DNA from: Mytilus trossulus
Taxonomy: Eukaryota; Mollusca; Bivalvia; Mytilida; Mytilidae
DNA length: 64,000 bases
Reading direction: 5' to 3'
Assembly (NCBI RefSeq): GCF_036588685.1
Contig: NC_086377.1
Coordinates: 74,220,283 to 74,284,282 of the forward strand
How positions within the stretch are numbered: the first letter of the stretch is position 1; each line of letters begins with the position of its first letter. The position numbers and the translations under genes are program-made. Shown here piece by piece: positions 1 through 11,129 of this stretch. A model generated the notes under the pieces. That model did no database searches, was not told where the DNA came from, and saw only the letters and a list, made by a program, of their open reading frames with translations.

Positions 1-452
1 ATCAAATTCTATTCTATTATTTAAATTCGTTTTGTTCCTTTAATCAACTTAAAATGTAAAAAGGTTATTTTGGGTTAAAAAATTTTGACAAGTAACAATT
101 TCATTCGGACAAGTAAGTTTTGGTATGTACTTGTCCTACTGGACAAGTTGAAAAAAAGTTATTGTAGAGGCCTGATGTGTCGATGCATATATGAGTCTGT
201 TATTGTGTTGATCTGTCTATGTGTGGATACCTCAATGTGTCAGTATATGAGTCTGTTTAAGTGTTGATATGTCAATGTGTCAATATGTCAATGTGTAGAT
301 CTCTCAAGGCGTTGATGTGTAAATAGCTTTAGAACTGTCAATGTAGAAATATGTCAATGTGTTAATTTGTCAACTGGTCAATGTGTCCATATGTCTTTGT
401 GTCAATGTTTGAATTTGATCCTCTTTTGATACCTCAATGTTGAGATGATGAT
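1..452. repeat. degenerate short-period repeat (GTCAATGTGT-like)
   Basis: From about 165 to 440 the plus strand carries many imperfect copies of a phrase like ATGTCAATGTGT, with spacing too variable for a clean period. It looks like an old decayed minisatellite. No coding exon with splice borders is visible here, and the 60-codon ORF at 85-267 is low-complexity and unconvincing. Confidence 0.5.
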
Positions 453-1122
453 CTGATAATTACCTTCAACTACTGGTGCTGCAGGTTCCTGTAAATGGGT
501 GTCAGGAGTTACTTCTTGGCTGATAATTACCTTCAACTTCTGGTGCTGCAGGTTCCTGTAAATGGGTGTCAGGAGTTACTTCTTGGCTGATAATTACCTT
601 CAACTACTGGTGCTGCAGGTTCCTGTAAATGGGTGTCAGGAGTTACTTCTTGGCTGATAATTACCTTCAACTACTGGTGCTGCAGGTTCCTGTAAATGGG
701 TGTCAGGAGTTACTTCTTGGCTGATAATTACCTTCAACTACTGGTGCTGCAGGTTCCTGTAAATGGGTGTCAGGAGTTACTTCTTGGCTGATAATTACCT
801 TCAACTTCTGGTGCTGCAGGTTCCTGTAAATGGGTGTCAGGAGTTACTTCTTGGCTGATAATTACCTTCAACTACTGGTGCTGCAGGTTCCTGTAAATGG
901 GTGTCAGGAGTTACTTCTTGGCTGATAATTACCTTCAACTACTGGTGCTGCAGGTTCCTGTAAATGGGTGTCAGGAGTTACTTCTTGGCTGATAATTACC
1001 TTCAACTACTGGTGCTGCAGGTTCCTGTAAATGGGTGTCAGGAGTTACTTCTTGGCTGATAATTACCTTCAACTACTGGTGCTGCAGGTTCCTGTAAATG
1101 GGTGTCAGGAGTTACTTCTTGG
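453..1122. repeat. 67-bp minisatellite, ten copies
   Basis: The period is exactly 67 bp and the block is 670 bp, so there are ten full units, each starting CTGATAATTACC on the plus strand. Copies are almost identical. Units 2 and 6 carry CAACTTCTGG where the others have CAACTACTGG. On the minus strand each unit contains a branch-point-like CTGAC, a pyrimidine-rich stretch ending in TTTACAG, then GAACCTGCAGCACC and a GTAATT donor-like site, so each unit resembles a miniature acceptor-exon-donor module. The terminal coding exon of the ankyrin gene enters the array from its right edge. Because 67 is not a multiple of three, the frame closes in the second unit. Confidence 0.95.
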
Positions 1123-1142
1123 GATGTGTTTGACATGACAGT
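1038..1142 (-). CDS. ankyrin gene, probable terminal coding exon
   Basis: The acceptor is excellent: a T-rich tract ending TTTTGTAG directly before 1142. In phase 0, the phase left by the previous exon, the frame reads TVMSNTSQEVTPDTHLQEP and continues AAPVVEGNYQPRSNS to a TGA at 1040-1038, 34 residues in all. The first seven codons are unique sequence and the rest is minisatellite. An alternative is that the exon ends at the GAAG|GTAATT donor inside the first unit (about 1067) and splices to an exon outside the window. The tail is acidic and Pro/Glu-rich with no known domain. Confidence is moderate because the exon is short and 8.7 kb from its neighbour. Confidence 0.55.
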   Translation of the reverse strand, partial: TVMSNTSQEVTPDTHLQEPAAPVVEGNYQPRSNS

Positions 1143-1434
1143 CTACAAAAGAAAAATATGCTATAAACTATCATGCCCTATGTGAAAACTTGTCAAATAG
1201 TTTAATACCCCTACAGAAAAAAAAAGTTGAGGGCTAGTTGAGGGCTATGTGGAGGACAGTTGAGGGCTAGCTGTTTTAAGCAAAATAGTTGAGGGCTAGG
1301 TGTTGAGCAGCTTTCTTTGGTTACATCTTCTGACATCAGACTCGAACTTCTCTTGAACTGAATTTTAATGCGTATTGTTATGCGTTTACCTTTCTGCATT
1401 GGCTAGAGGTATAGGGTGAGGGTTGAGATCTCAC
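1123..1434. other. intronic sequence with GTTGAGGGCTAG repeats
   Basis: Apart from the first 20 bases, which belong to the terminal ankyrin exon, this stretch holds the acceptor tract and, at 1225-1310, several imperfect copies of GTTGAGGGCTAG. No gene is seen. Confidence 0.5.
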
Positions 1435-1735
1435 AAACATGTTTAACCCCGCCGCATTTTTGCACCTGTCCCGAGTCAGGAGCCTCTGGCCTTTGTTAGT
1501 CTTGTATTATTTTAACTTTTAGTTTCTTATATACAATTTGGAGTTTAGTATGGTGTTCATTATCACTGAACTAGTATATATTTGTTTAGGGGCCAGCTGA
1601 AGGACGCCTTCAGGTGCGTGAATTTCTCGTTGCATTGAGGACCTGATGGTGACCTTCTGCTGTTGTCTGCTCTATGGTTGGGTTGTTGTCTCTTTGATAC
1701 ATTCCCCATTTCCATTCTCAATTTTATAGCTCAAC
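1435..1735 (+). repeat. mussel-type dispersed repeat, family with TTTGACACATTCC
   Basis: The segment runs from TTTAACCCCGCCGCATTTTT to CATTTCCATTCTCAATTTTA. I recognise the wording from many mussel transcripts and introns. The part GTTGTCTGCTCTATGGTTGG plus the TCTTTGATACATTCCCCATT tail recurs at 35385-35470 on the same strand and at about 36145-36305 on the opposite strand. It interrupts GTTGAG-rich sequence that continues on both sides. Confidence 0.75.
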
Positions 1736-2957
1736 TCAAACTTTGCCAAGCACTGTATGTTTGATAGATGTCGCTCAACTGGCCCTCAACTGAACCTGGC
1801 CAATAAGTTGATCTTTGGTTTTCATATAGTTGAGCAAAAGTTGAGCATTTAGACTTTGATTTTTTTTGTAGTTGAATAAAAGTTGAGCAATTGATCTTTG
1901 GTTTAACTTTTCATGTAGTTGAGCAAAAGTTGAGCAAAAGTTGAGCAATTAGAAATATGAGCTGGTGATATAAATGTTATGTGCCCATCTGTTTTCAATT
2001 TATCTCTGTGTACATGTGTAAAGTACAAGAAGACAGGAAATTTTATTGTAAATGTACACAGAGTTTGAGGCAAAATTAAGGGAAGCACATGTTTTTATAC
2101 ATTTTTCTACAGGTATTTACTTAACTATAACTCATAACATAAAAATAAAAAAACAAACAGAATTTTTTTATTATAAGATATATCAAATATTCAAGATTTT
2201 GGTACTTAATAGTTATTATTAGGGGCAAATGTTAAAGGGGTCACACTGTCACAATACCCTAAAAAAACCTCAAACAAAGTTAAAATTTGAACTGGGCTTG
2301 AGCATACACATGGCAAGCAAAGATGTCTTCTAGCTATCATAAATAAAATAAGAATTTTACAATGGATGTTTACTAATAACTGTAAAGACATTGAATAGTG
2401 CAGTGTATTCTTCTGATGGCATGACTTTTGGATTAAGGAAGATTGATGTTTTAACAAATATTTATGGAAACATCTTTTGGTAAGTACATTGCATTAGAAT
2501 TTCCACCATTTTGAATAAGTGTGTATACACATTTAGTTCAAAATAGTGATATTTAAAGTGTCTTCTTAACTTTTTACAGTGAAGAAAAAATTTAGACAAC
2601 ATATTTATGCATTAATTTATATATTATCAAGTGTGTAAGACAGGAGACATATTTATTGTATTATTAAGAGAATTTGTTTTATAAAGTTTTACTAATATAC
2701 TAATAATAATATTCTAATACATGTATAATGAATATGGTATAAAACTATAGACATCTGGGGTAAGACTGCCAATAAGACATCTATCCAAAAATGACAGATA
2801 TATATATATATATATATATATAAATCTTTTTTTTCTTGTTGAACATGTTGAACAACTCTTTCTGTGTTGAGAATTTCAATATATATCTTAATACTTCTCC
2901 TTGCATAAAAATTAATATGGCAGCAGGATTAACTAGATTGTATTTACTAGATAACTT
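1736..2957. other. AT-rich intronic or intergenic DNA with GTTGAGCAAAAG repeats and a TA microsatellite
   Basis: Imperfect GTTGAGCAAAAGTTGAGC phrases occur at about 1830-1955. A TA dinucleotide run sits at about 2798-2822. Short ORFs on the minus strand at 1903-2088 and 2206-2457 show no ankyrin pattern, no splice-site logic and no recognisable family. I see no gene in this stretch. Confidence 0.6.
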
Positions 2958-3500
2958 TTAACTAGAGTCTCTAAAGAGCCTGTGTCGCTCACCTCGGTCT
3001 ATGTGCATATTCAACAACGGACACTCTCCAACATTGTAGACAAGAATAGAATTCACGACAAAAATCAGTTTAGATGATCTTGTATTGCTTATCATTTAGC
3101 CTGTTTAGTTTCTCTCTAACTTCTTTAGTTTTTCCTCAAAACACAAAAGAAGATAAACAAAATTCTAATTTAAGGGCAATCACTCCTGTAAAGAGTCAGT
3201 CTACTTAACTATATCGGCAAAATTTAAATTGTAAGTAGATCTTGACTTGCTGATCATTTTGTGATTTAAAGTGTATCTTTATCTATTATAATTTTCTATC
3301 ATTTATGACAAAACGCAAAAAAAGGTGAAAATCATCTTTTAAGGGCAATAACTCCAAAAAGGAGTCATCTGACCATTTCCTCCATATTGTCTTCATTGTA
3401 GATTTTGCTTTGCTGATCGTTTTTGTCTAGCTAATTTTCTATCTGTCTAATATAGTTTTAAGATAGAAGGCAAACAAGAATGTGTCCAAAGTACACGGAT
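2958..3500. repeat. mussel-type dispersed repeat, AGAGCCTGTGTCGCTCACC family (copy 1)
   Basis: It starts ACTAGAGTCTCTAAAGAGCC followed by TGTGTCGCTCACC and continues with the recurring phrases AAGGGCAATAACTCC and AGGAGTCATCTGACC. The same head occurs at 8322 and an end of the family occurs near 59080-59125. It is non-coding. Confidence 0.75.
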
Positions 3501-3504
3501 GCCC

Positions 3505-4180
3505 CACTTGCAATATCATTTTCCATGTTCCATGGACTGTAAAAATTGGGTAATAATCTAATTTGGCATTAAAATTAGAAAGATTATACTATAGGGAACA
3601 TATGTACTAAGTTTCAAGTTGATTGGACTTCAATTTCATCAAAAACTACCTTGACCAAAAACTTTAACCTGAAACTCCCTCTTTCATTTTCTATGTTCAG
3701 TGGACCGTGAAATTGGGTCAAAAGACTAACTTGGCTTTAAAATTAGAATGATCATATCATAAGCAACAAGTGTACTAAGTTTCAAGTTGATTGGACTTCA
3801 GCTTCATCAAAAACTACGTTGACCAAAAACCTTAACCTGAAACTCCCCCATTCATTTTCTATGTTCAGTGGACCGTAAAATTGGGGTGAAAGTCTAATTT
3901 GGCCTTAAAATAAGAAAGATCCTATCATAAGCAACAAGTGTACTAAGTTTCAAGTTGATTGGACTTCAGCTTCATCAAAAACTACCTTGACCAAAAACTT
4001 TAACATGAATCTCCCCCTTTCATTTTGTATGTTCAGTGGACCGTGAAATTGGGGTCAAAAGTCTATTTTGGCTTTAAAATTAGTAAGATCATATCATAAG
4101 CAACAAGTGTACTAAGTTTCAAGTTGATTGGACTTCAGCTTCATCAAAAACTACCTTGACCAAAAACTTTAACCTGAACA
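3505..4180. repeat. 169-bp tandem repeat, about four copies
   Basis: The anchor TACTAAGTTTCAAGTTGATT occurs at 3604, 3773, 3941 and 4110, giving spacings of 169, 168 and 169 bp. Each unit also carries TTCAGTGGACCGTGAAATTG-like and CAAAAACTACCTTGACC phrases. Copies differ by scattered substitutions, so the array is not recent. Confidence 0.9.
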
Positions 4181-4765
4181 GACGCACAGAAGAACAGACC
4201 AAAACACTAAAACTTAACATTGACCAATGAACCATGAAAATGAGGTCAAGGACAAATAACACCTGCCAGTCAGACGTGTACACCTTACAATCATTAATCC
4301 ATCCACCAAGTATTGTTGACTTAACATTGATCAATGAACCATGAAAATGAGGTCAAGGTCAGATGTACCCCTTACAATCATTCTATACACCATACATAGC
4401 TGACCTACTGCTTATAGTATCCGAGAAATGGACCTAATCACATAACTTTAACCTTGATCACTGATCCATGAAATGAGGTGGAGGTCAGGTGACCCCTATC
4501 TGACGGACATGTAGACGTTGCAAGGAACCCATATACCAAATATAGTTATCCTTTTACTCATAAGTGAGAAATTCACATAACAAAAAAATCAATTTTTTTT
4601 CACGCAGTCGCTGAACCATGAACATGAGGACAAGGACAATGGACATATGACAGAGGGAAACTTCCTAACATAAGGTATCTGCATACAAAGTATGAAGCAT
4701 CCAGGTCTTCTACCTTCTGAAATATAAAGTTTTATACAAATAGTTTACGCCGCCAACGGATAATA
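4181..4765 (+). repeat. mussel-type dispersed repeat, CCATGAAAATGAGGTCAAGG family (copy 1)
   Basis: Repeated phrases CCATGAAAATGAGGTCAAGG, GACATGTAGACGTTGCAAGG and AAGTATGAAGCATCCAGGTC define a family also present at about 16350-16910 and 36940-37820. Internal subrepeats begin at each CCATGAAAATGAGG. It is non-coding. Confidence 0.8.
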
Positions 4766-4829
4766 ATACCCATGTCTCACTCTACGACTTTCGTCACAGG
4801 CGAGACAAAAATGGAACATATATCCGGAG

Positions 4830-5295
4830 TCAAGAGTCAGTAATATGAAAATAGTCTATTTACAACAGAACCTTTTTACAAAATACTCAATAACTCAAAA
4901 TAAAATTTTGAGTCATCACCAAAAAGTATACAGATCTTTAGATAAATATAACAAAGAGGTGTGTAAAGTTTTACACATTAATCATAAATTAATTTTGAGA
5001 TACGGTGCAACATGTAAAAAAAAACTCCCCCTTTTTTACAAAATACTATGAAATTTTGAATCATCACCAAAAAGTGATAAACAGATATTAAGATTAATGT
5101 AACTAAGACATGTAAGACGTGTGTAAAGTTTTAAGCAATAATCAAGCAATAATCAAGAATCGTTTTTGAGATACGGTGCTACATGTGAAAAAGAATCACA
5201 CCACTGTTTTAGTTACAAAGTGCCATAACTCATAAAGTTTAAATCTTATTTTCACCAAAAAGTATACAGATCATTTGACCATTATAAGAAACAAC
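4830..5295. repeat. short dispersed repeat with CCAAAAAGTATACAGATC, three local copies
   Basis: Three imperfect units (about 4870, 5045 and 5230) share CACCAAAAAGTATACAGATC, GTGTAAAGTTTTA and GAGATACGGTGCAACATG. The third is split by the transposon at 5298-8194 and resumes at 8197 with the expected TTAAGTTTCATG and TATGGTGCGACATG. Another copy sits at about 60125-60260. Confidence 0.8.
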
Positions 5296-7049
5296 TACCG
5301 TCTTTTGGTATGTATAACGCGCACATGTATACCCTAGGTCACTTTCTTGTAAGAGGGGTGCGTGTTATACACGACTACAAACAATTTCTTAGTCTTTTTT
5401 TCAGGTCCAAACTCCGACAAAGAAATTTCCAAGTGAAGTGAAGAGTACGGAATATTTTTGCTAAAACTTAGATTGTTTTTATGTTTTACATGTTATAATT
5501 GTAATATGTATCGTATTGTTCTTGATTTGTCATGTTTTATTCAAATAAAATACATTCTATATCTTTATTGATACGTTTATTGTGTAAATTTGTCCATCTG
5601 TTTCGCAATCCGGAAATTTGCCAAGTCTTAATAAAGACACAATAAAGCTTTTGCTGTGGATTAAATTAGCCTGTGTTCCTTGTTGTCATAACTTACTGTT
5701 TTGTATGTGTTCATCATAGAGAGTTGAAGAAAAGTGTATGAAAATTGAATAAACCACGCTTGTTTTGAAAATATAAACCGCCATTTTTTCTAATGTATTA
5801 TTCAGGTGATCGCAAGTCATGTGGGTCAGTCATGTGACTTAATACAAAGTATTGTAAAGTGATGATTTACTCTATGAAAAGTTTATTTTTATAAATACGT
5901 TTTTACTTTGTAACTTTTAAACTTTTAAACAACTGTTTAAAAACTGTTCAAGAAATAATGATTGAAAACATGATAATCCCATAATTGTCACCTGAACGAA
6001 TTTAATTAGGAACAAGGTCAACCTGTCACTGAATTGTTTTGACATCGATTAGACCTGTTGATTGAGGTGTGATAATCCGGATTAACAGCTAGAATCATCA
6101 AACAAAAAATGAAAACAATGAGATTTTAATAATTTATTACAGCACTAATGACATTAATTATAATTATTAGACTGATTCGTAATTATTAAATTGTTTGAAT
6201 CAGAACAATAATTTGGACATTTAATCTTGTCCTTGATACTCAAACCATTTATTAAATTTGGATTAAAATATTTATCTCAATCTAATAAAATTCTTATTCA
6301 TTTGTTAGAATACTTTTAATTTCATATAAATTAAGTATTCCGTACGGAATTCTCCGACATTGGCAGGGGTTAAGAAATTTTGTAATAGCTCACTAGCCCA
6401 CGGCTAATTGGTAGCCTGATGTTGCTAGAATGCCTCGCAAATTCAGAGTTTGCTGCAATATCAATGAATTATATAAAGTCAACAATTGTTATCCATTTTA
6501 CAGTAGATTTGTGCAAATTGGATACCCAAAACTTGGCAAAAAATATCCAATTACTTGCATTAGCAGATATATTCAATTAATTGATATTTGAATATTCACT
6601 GAATATTCTGTAATAATGAGTTGCCCAAATCCCGACATGATACAAGTCTTCATCACTGCTTTACATGGGTATATAAAGGATTGGAGGGTTTTTACCAGAT
6701 ACATTATCGCGTGTTTTAAAGAATTATCAGCTGCTTAATTATGATATGCTCATTTTTGTTATCAGTTTATAAAATTATAACCACAAATAGTTATGTCAAT
6801 TGCTTTGGTCTTTTAACAGTTTTATAAACGAAGTACAGTAATGTCCATATTTACATTTAACACAGGTGAGCTAATTGTGGGCTAAAAAAGATTACAACCT
6901 GAGCACGGTCTTTTAACTGAACTGAAATTGTATTTGTTTAAAAAAATATTCCTTTAAAAATCGAATTGATTTGAATATCAATGAAGATTATCATGATTGA
7001 TGAACATTTATTGCATCAAATTTAACCTGATGCTTTTTGTTATCTATTT

Positions 7050-7545
7050 ATCATGAGTTTCTTTGTCTTATATATTCTCCTATTTATTTGTATTGTAGTC
7101 CTGTTATATTATGTTGTCATTTCAATGTTATATTTAACATTGCCATTAAAGTGCGAGGTTTGGCATGCCACAAAACCAGGTACCTTTTAAAAGGTCCTGT
7201 ACCAAGTTAGGGAAATGGCCATTGTTATATTATTGTTCGTTTCTATGTTTGTTAACATTTTAACGTTGCGTCGTTTGTTTTCTCGTATTTTTGAGTGTAA
7301 ATTCATATTGCGATAAAACGTGTCATGGTACTTGTCTATCCCAAATTCATTTATTTTGTTTTGATGTTATATTTGTAATTCTCGTGGGATTTTGGTCTGA
7401 TACTTGGTCCGTTTCTGTCTGTGTTTCATTTCAGTGTTGTGTAGTTGTTCTCTTATATTTAATGCTTTTCCCTCGGTTTTATTTTGTTTCCCCGATTTCG
7501 TTATTTGTCCATGGATTTAGGAGTTTTGTCTTTTTTTAAGCTTTT
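7050..7545 (+). repeat. mussel-type dispersed repeat with GAGGTTTGGCATGCCACAAA
   Basis: The phrases AAGTGCGAGGTTTGGCATGC, GTCCTGTACCAAGT and CCATGGATTTAGGAGTTTTG are familiar from mussel non-coding sequence. The 82-codon ORF at 7291-7539 lies wholly in it and is not a gene. Confidence 0.6.
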
Positions 7546-7556
7546 CGAGACTGTTA

Positions 7557-7748
7557 ATGTTGATCATGGTTCTGGAGGCGTCTTTACAGTATGTAAACAA
7601 TAACAAAATGGCGTCCATAACATGTGCATATGTTTCAAAAGTTATATCTGACAAAAGTCAGGTTTCTGCTGTCAAAAAGGATTCACATTTATATTGTTAT
7701 AAATTATTCAGAAGGAGGTTGCATATTAAGCCTGAACTGATGTACTGA
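7557..7748 (+). other. short ORF inside hAT-like element, possible transposon relic
   Basis: A 63-codon ORF contains a well-placed second ATG (AACAAAATGGCGTCC) and then MASITCAYVSKVISDKSQ. It is enclosed in the mobile element 6364-8011, so it could be a leftover of an element-encoded protein. I do not recognise it and it may be spurious. Confidence 0.25.
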
Positions 7749-8321
7749 TACATCGATTTTGAAAGTTCGGGATCCATTCAGAGTTATTTTTTCTATTTTA
7801 AAACTTGTACAAAATAAGTAAACATTCTGATGACGTAGTCGAATCTGATAGAAAGATAGAAAAGTGATGAGGGGAGTTTTCCCTTGCTTTTTTAGAAACG
7901 CCAAGAATTTTTTGTCACTAGTCCGTCGGGCATATTGGGTTACAAATTTGGTTGCCCGAGGCCTAAATGTTGTAGTCCCGGGCATCGGGCTAGTGGATTT
8001 TTTAACCCCTGATTGGTGTCCATTTAAAAAACTTCCTGTTTACCGAAAACTTCCTGTTTGCCGATTATGGAGCTGTAACTTTTCCGAAAATGTCTAGGAG
8101 TATTGTACGAACAAGAAACTTTTTTTCTCTCGTTTCTTGGACCAGAAAGGGGGTGCGCACAATACATCTATGCGCTATACATACCAAAAGACGGTATATT
8201 AAGTTTCATGAAATTTAAATAAGGTGTTCTCAAGTTATGGTGCGACATGTTTACGCCGGACAGACACCGGTCATTTGTATCCCATAATATGTCCCGTCAA
8301 AATGTTAACTTGCATATAAAA

Positions 8322-9592
8322 CTAGAGGCTCTCAAGAGCCTGTGTCGCTCACCTTGGTCTATGTGCATATTACACAATGGACACAGATAAATTCATGACA
8401 AAATTGTGTTTTGGTGATCATGATGTGTTTGTAGATCTAACTTTACTGGACATTCTTCTTGCTACAATTATCTCTATCTATAATGAACTTGGCCCCGTAA
8501 TTACAGTGGAAAATATATTCTAAAAATTACAAAAAATTATGAAAATTGTTAAAAAATGACTATAAAGGGCAATAACTCCTTAAGGGGTAAACTGAAATTT
8601 TGGTCATGTTGACTTATTTGTAGATCTTACTTTGCCGAACATAATTGCTGTTTACAGTTTTTCTCTAGCTATTATAATATTCAAGATAATAACCAAAAAC
8701 TACAAAATGTCCTTAAAATTACTAATTCTGGGGCAACAACCCAACAACAGGTTTTCTGTTTTGTCTGAAAATTTCAGGGCAGATAGATCTTGACCTAATA
8801 TATTATTTTACCTCAAGTCAGATTTGCTCTAAATGCTTTGGTTTAAGAGTAATAAGCCAAAATCTACATTTTACCCCTATGTTCTATGGCTGTCATCTTG
8901 GTTGGTTGGCAGGGTCACGCCACACATTTTTGTTAACTAGATACCACAAAGATGATTGTGGCCAAGTTTGGTTAAATTTGGCCTAGTAGTCTCAGAGGAG
9001 AAAAGTTTTGTAAAAAAATACTAAAATTTACGAAAAATGATTAAAAATTTACTATAAAGGGCAATAACTCCTAAAGAGGTAAACTGACCATTTCGGTCAT
9101 GTTGACTTATTTGTAAATCTTACTCTGTTGAAAATTATTGCGGTTTACAGTTTATCTCTATCTATAATAATATTCAAGATAACAACCAAAAACAGTAAAA
9201 TTTCCTTAAAATTACCAATTTAGGGGCAGCAACCCAACAATGGGTTGTCCGATTCATCTGAAAATTTCAGGGCAGATAGATCTAACCTGATAAACAATTT
9301 TACCCACGTCAGATTTGCTCTAAATGCTTTGGTTTTTGAGTTATAAGCCAAAAACTGCATTTTGCCCCTATGTTCTATTTTTAGCCATGGCGGCCATCTT
9401 GGTTGGTTTGGCAGGTCACCGGACACAATTTTTAAGCTAGATACCCCAATGATGATTGTGGCCAAATTTGGTGAAATTTAGCCCATTAATTTCAGAGGAG
9501 AAGATTTTTGTAAAAGTTAACGACGCCGGATGACGCCGGACGCCAAGTGATGGGAAAAGCTCACTTGGCCCTGTGGGCCAGCTGAGCTAAAA
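8322..9592 (+). repeat. mussel-type dispersed repeat, AGAGCCTGTGTCGCTCACC family (copy 2, internally duplicated)
   Basis: It opens with ACTAGAGGCTCTCAAGAGCC and closes with AGCTCACTTGGCCC, TGT, GGGCCAGCTGAGCT, a strong 14-bp-arm hairpin. The inner part is a direct duplication of about 490 bp: AAGGGCAATAACTCC at about 8565 recurs at about 9058, and CAAGATAATAACCAAAAAC-like text recurs in step. It is non-coding. Confidence 0.8.
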
Positions 9593-9669
9593 ATAAGAGA
9601 CATCCAACAGATGAGAACACAGATTTTAAACATTTGTCTTTCACATATGCCAACATGTATATCAGGCAA

Positions 9670-9740
9670 CAAGCTTGGAATTGTCAAAAAAAGAGGGACG
9701 AAAGATACCAAAGGGACAGTCAAACTCATAAATCTAACTT
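9670..9740 (+). repeat. fragment of mussel-type dispersed repeat (GAGGGACGAAAGATACCAAA)
   Basis: The text GAGGGACGAAAGATACCAAA followed by GGGACAGTCAAACTCATAAA is a very common mussel repeat. An inverted fragment of what looks like the same family is at about 30430-30530. Confidence 0.65.
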
Positions 9741-9872
9741 ACATTGTTAACTGACAAAAATTACTACAATGACATTGAAAACTACAGGCAAATGTTTAAT
9801 TGTAATTTCTTTGTACCAAGTCTGTTTTGTCTCTCATAATCTGTATATATCTTTTAAAGTAAGACTATTTAC

Positions 9873-9950
9873 CTTAAGGAAGTCTATCACTTCTTTCTTC
9901 TTCTCTTCAGAACCATACCCTGATATTGCCAGATCATAAGGAGTCTCACC
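9873..9950 (-). CDS. ankyrin gene, exon encoding final half repeat
   Basis: On the minus strand TGTATTTCAG precedes 9950 and GTAAAT follows 9873. The 78-nt exon reads GETPYDLAISGYGSEE and then KKKEVIDFLK in phase 0. GETPYDLA followed by a second helix ending in FLK is the usual pattern of a C-terminal ankyrin half repeat. It joins in frame to the LE end of the exon at 17746-17847, giving KTLE|GETPYDLA. Confidence 0.85.
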
Positions 9951-9959
9951 CTGAAATAC

Positions 9960-10590
9960 AATCAAATAATCTTTCATTAATTATACACATATATATCCTT
10001 TATTTCAAAAACTATAAAACATTAAATAATAGGTAACTGTTGAATAAATTTTACCTATACAACATGTACAATGTAAAACGATAAATAATAGGTAATTGTT
10101 GCATTAATGTTACCTGTATAATTCAAAACGATGAATAATAGGTAAATTATTGCACTAATGTTACCTTTATAACATGTATAATGCAATAAAGTAATAGGTA
10201 ACTGTTGCATCAATTTTATTTATACAATGCAGAATAGTCTTATTTATACTTGACATAAAGAACAGTGAACCTAAACCAACAACAAATATGAAGTAACATT
10301 ATAAAGAAATCAATGAATAGTATTTGAGATTTTACTGTTAAAGAAATTATTGCAGTATGTAAAATATCACATTAAAACCAAAAAAAATACGAGAAATCAA
10401 TCTATCTTTATGATAATTCAACAATCTGTCTGGAAACTACAATTAATTTTGTCTGTGTCATTAACTTGTAATCAGTAACAACAGAGTGTAAGGGATTTTA
10501 CTAACTCTACATATTTGGAACATATGAAAAATCTCATATTACTGGTACAACTGTTATATTAAAATACATTCTGCAAAATACAGCTGGGAT
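9960..10590. repeat. imperfect 62-bp repeat and AT-rich intronic DNA
   Basis: From about 10005 to 10210 the phrase AAATAATAGGTAACTGTTG recurs three to four times at about 62-bp spacing with TTTTACCTATACAACATGTA-like text. The remainder to 10590 is AT-rich with no recognisable feature. Confidence 0.6.
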
Positions 10591-11060
10591 TGTTTCTTTA
10601 CTCACGTGATTTTTGTTTGATTCACATTGACAATGACAGTAATATTATTCTAGTAAGTGCTTTATTTACAACTATGACACATGAGTAAAAAGTTTACATA
10701 TGTTACTGTGGAGTGTTATTATTCGTGATTTTTGTTCGATTCACATTGACAATGAGAGTATTATTATTCTACTACTAGCTTTATGACAACCACTATGACA
10801 CATGAGTAAAAGGCTGGCACATGTTACTGCAGAGTATCATTTTTCGTGCTTTGTGTTCGATTCACATGAATAATAATATCATTATTCTATAATGTGCTTC
10901 ATTGAAAACCACTATGACACACAAGTAAAAGGCTAACATATTATGTTACTGTGGAGTGTCACTTTTCTTGTTTGTGCTCTTTTCAATATAATATTAATGA
11001 CACATGAAGAAAACTGTAATATATGTCATTTTTCTTGTTTGTGCTGTATCTGCATTATAA
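10590..11060. repeat. imperfect repeat of about 120 bp, three to four copies
   Basis: The phrases TTCGTGATTTTTGTTCGATT, CACATTGACAATGA and CTATGACACATGAGTAAAA recur in order at about 10605, 10722 and 10843, with a decayed fourth copy near 10960. Confidence 0.7.
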
Positions 11061-11129
11061 AAGGCTGAAATATGTGGGCAACACTGTTTTTGTTTTATAC
11101 TTTTTATATATATTGGCTAATTGATTAAT

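Larger units (their letters stand above)
6364..8011. mobile_element. hAT-like element, CAGGGGTTAA ends, 5-bp target duplication (copy 1)
   Basis: The left end is CAGGGGTTAAGAAATTTTG and the right end TGGATTTTTTAACCCCTG. The 5-bp direct repeat ATTGG flanks it (6359-6363 and 8012-8016). The end segment from about 7850 to 8011 matches 40620-40781 of the second copy, including ACTAGTCCGTCGGGCATAT and a GATGARGGGA phrase. CAG termini are usual in hAT elements, and my recollection is that one hAT group makes 5-bp duplications, so the superfamily is inferred. It lies inside the 5298-8194 element and itself contains a dispersed repeat. Confidence 0.8.
5298..8194. mobile_element. non-autonomous DNA transposon with TA target duplication, 2.9 kb
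   Basis: The left end reads CCGTCTTTTGGTATGTATAA and the right end is its inverted match, TATACATACCAAAAGACGG. With the flanking TA the first 21 positions agree. TA at 5296-5297 and 8195-8196 is a two-base target duplication, as in Tc1/mariner-type insertion. The insertion splits a repeat whose two halves are found on either side, which confirms the borders. Just inside the left end, GTATAACGCGCAC pairs with GTGCGTGTTATAC, giving a subterminal hairpin. No transposase ORF is present. Much of the interior is a second nested element (6364-8011). Confidence 0.8.

Noticed and set aside
453..1122. 67-bp array as a CRISPR-like or bacterial repeat
   Set aside because: There are no spacers, the units are head-to-tail and the flanks are eukaryotic splice signals.
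7291..7539. 82-codon ORF as a small membrane protein
   Set aside because: It lies wholly inside a common mussel dispersed repeat.
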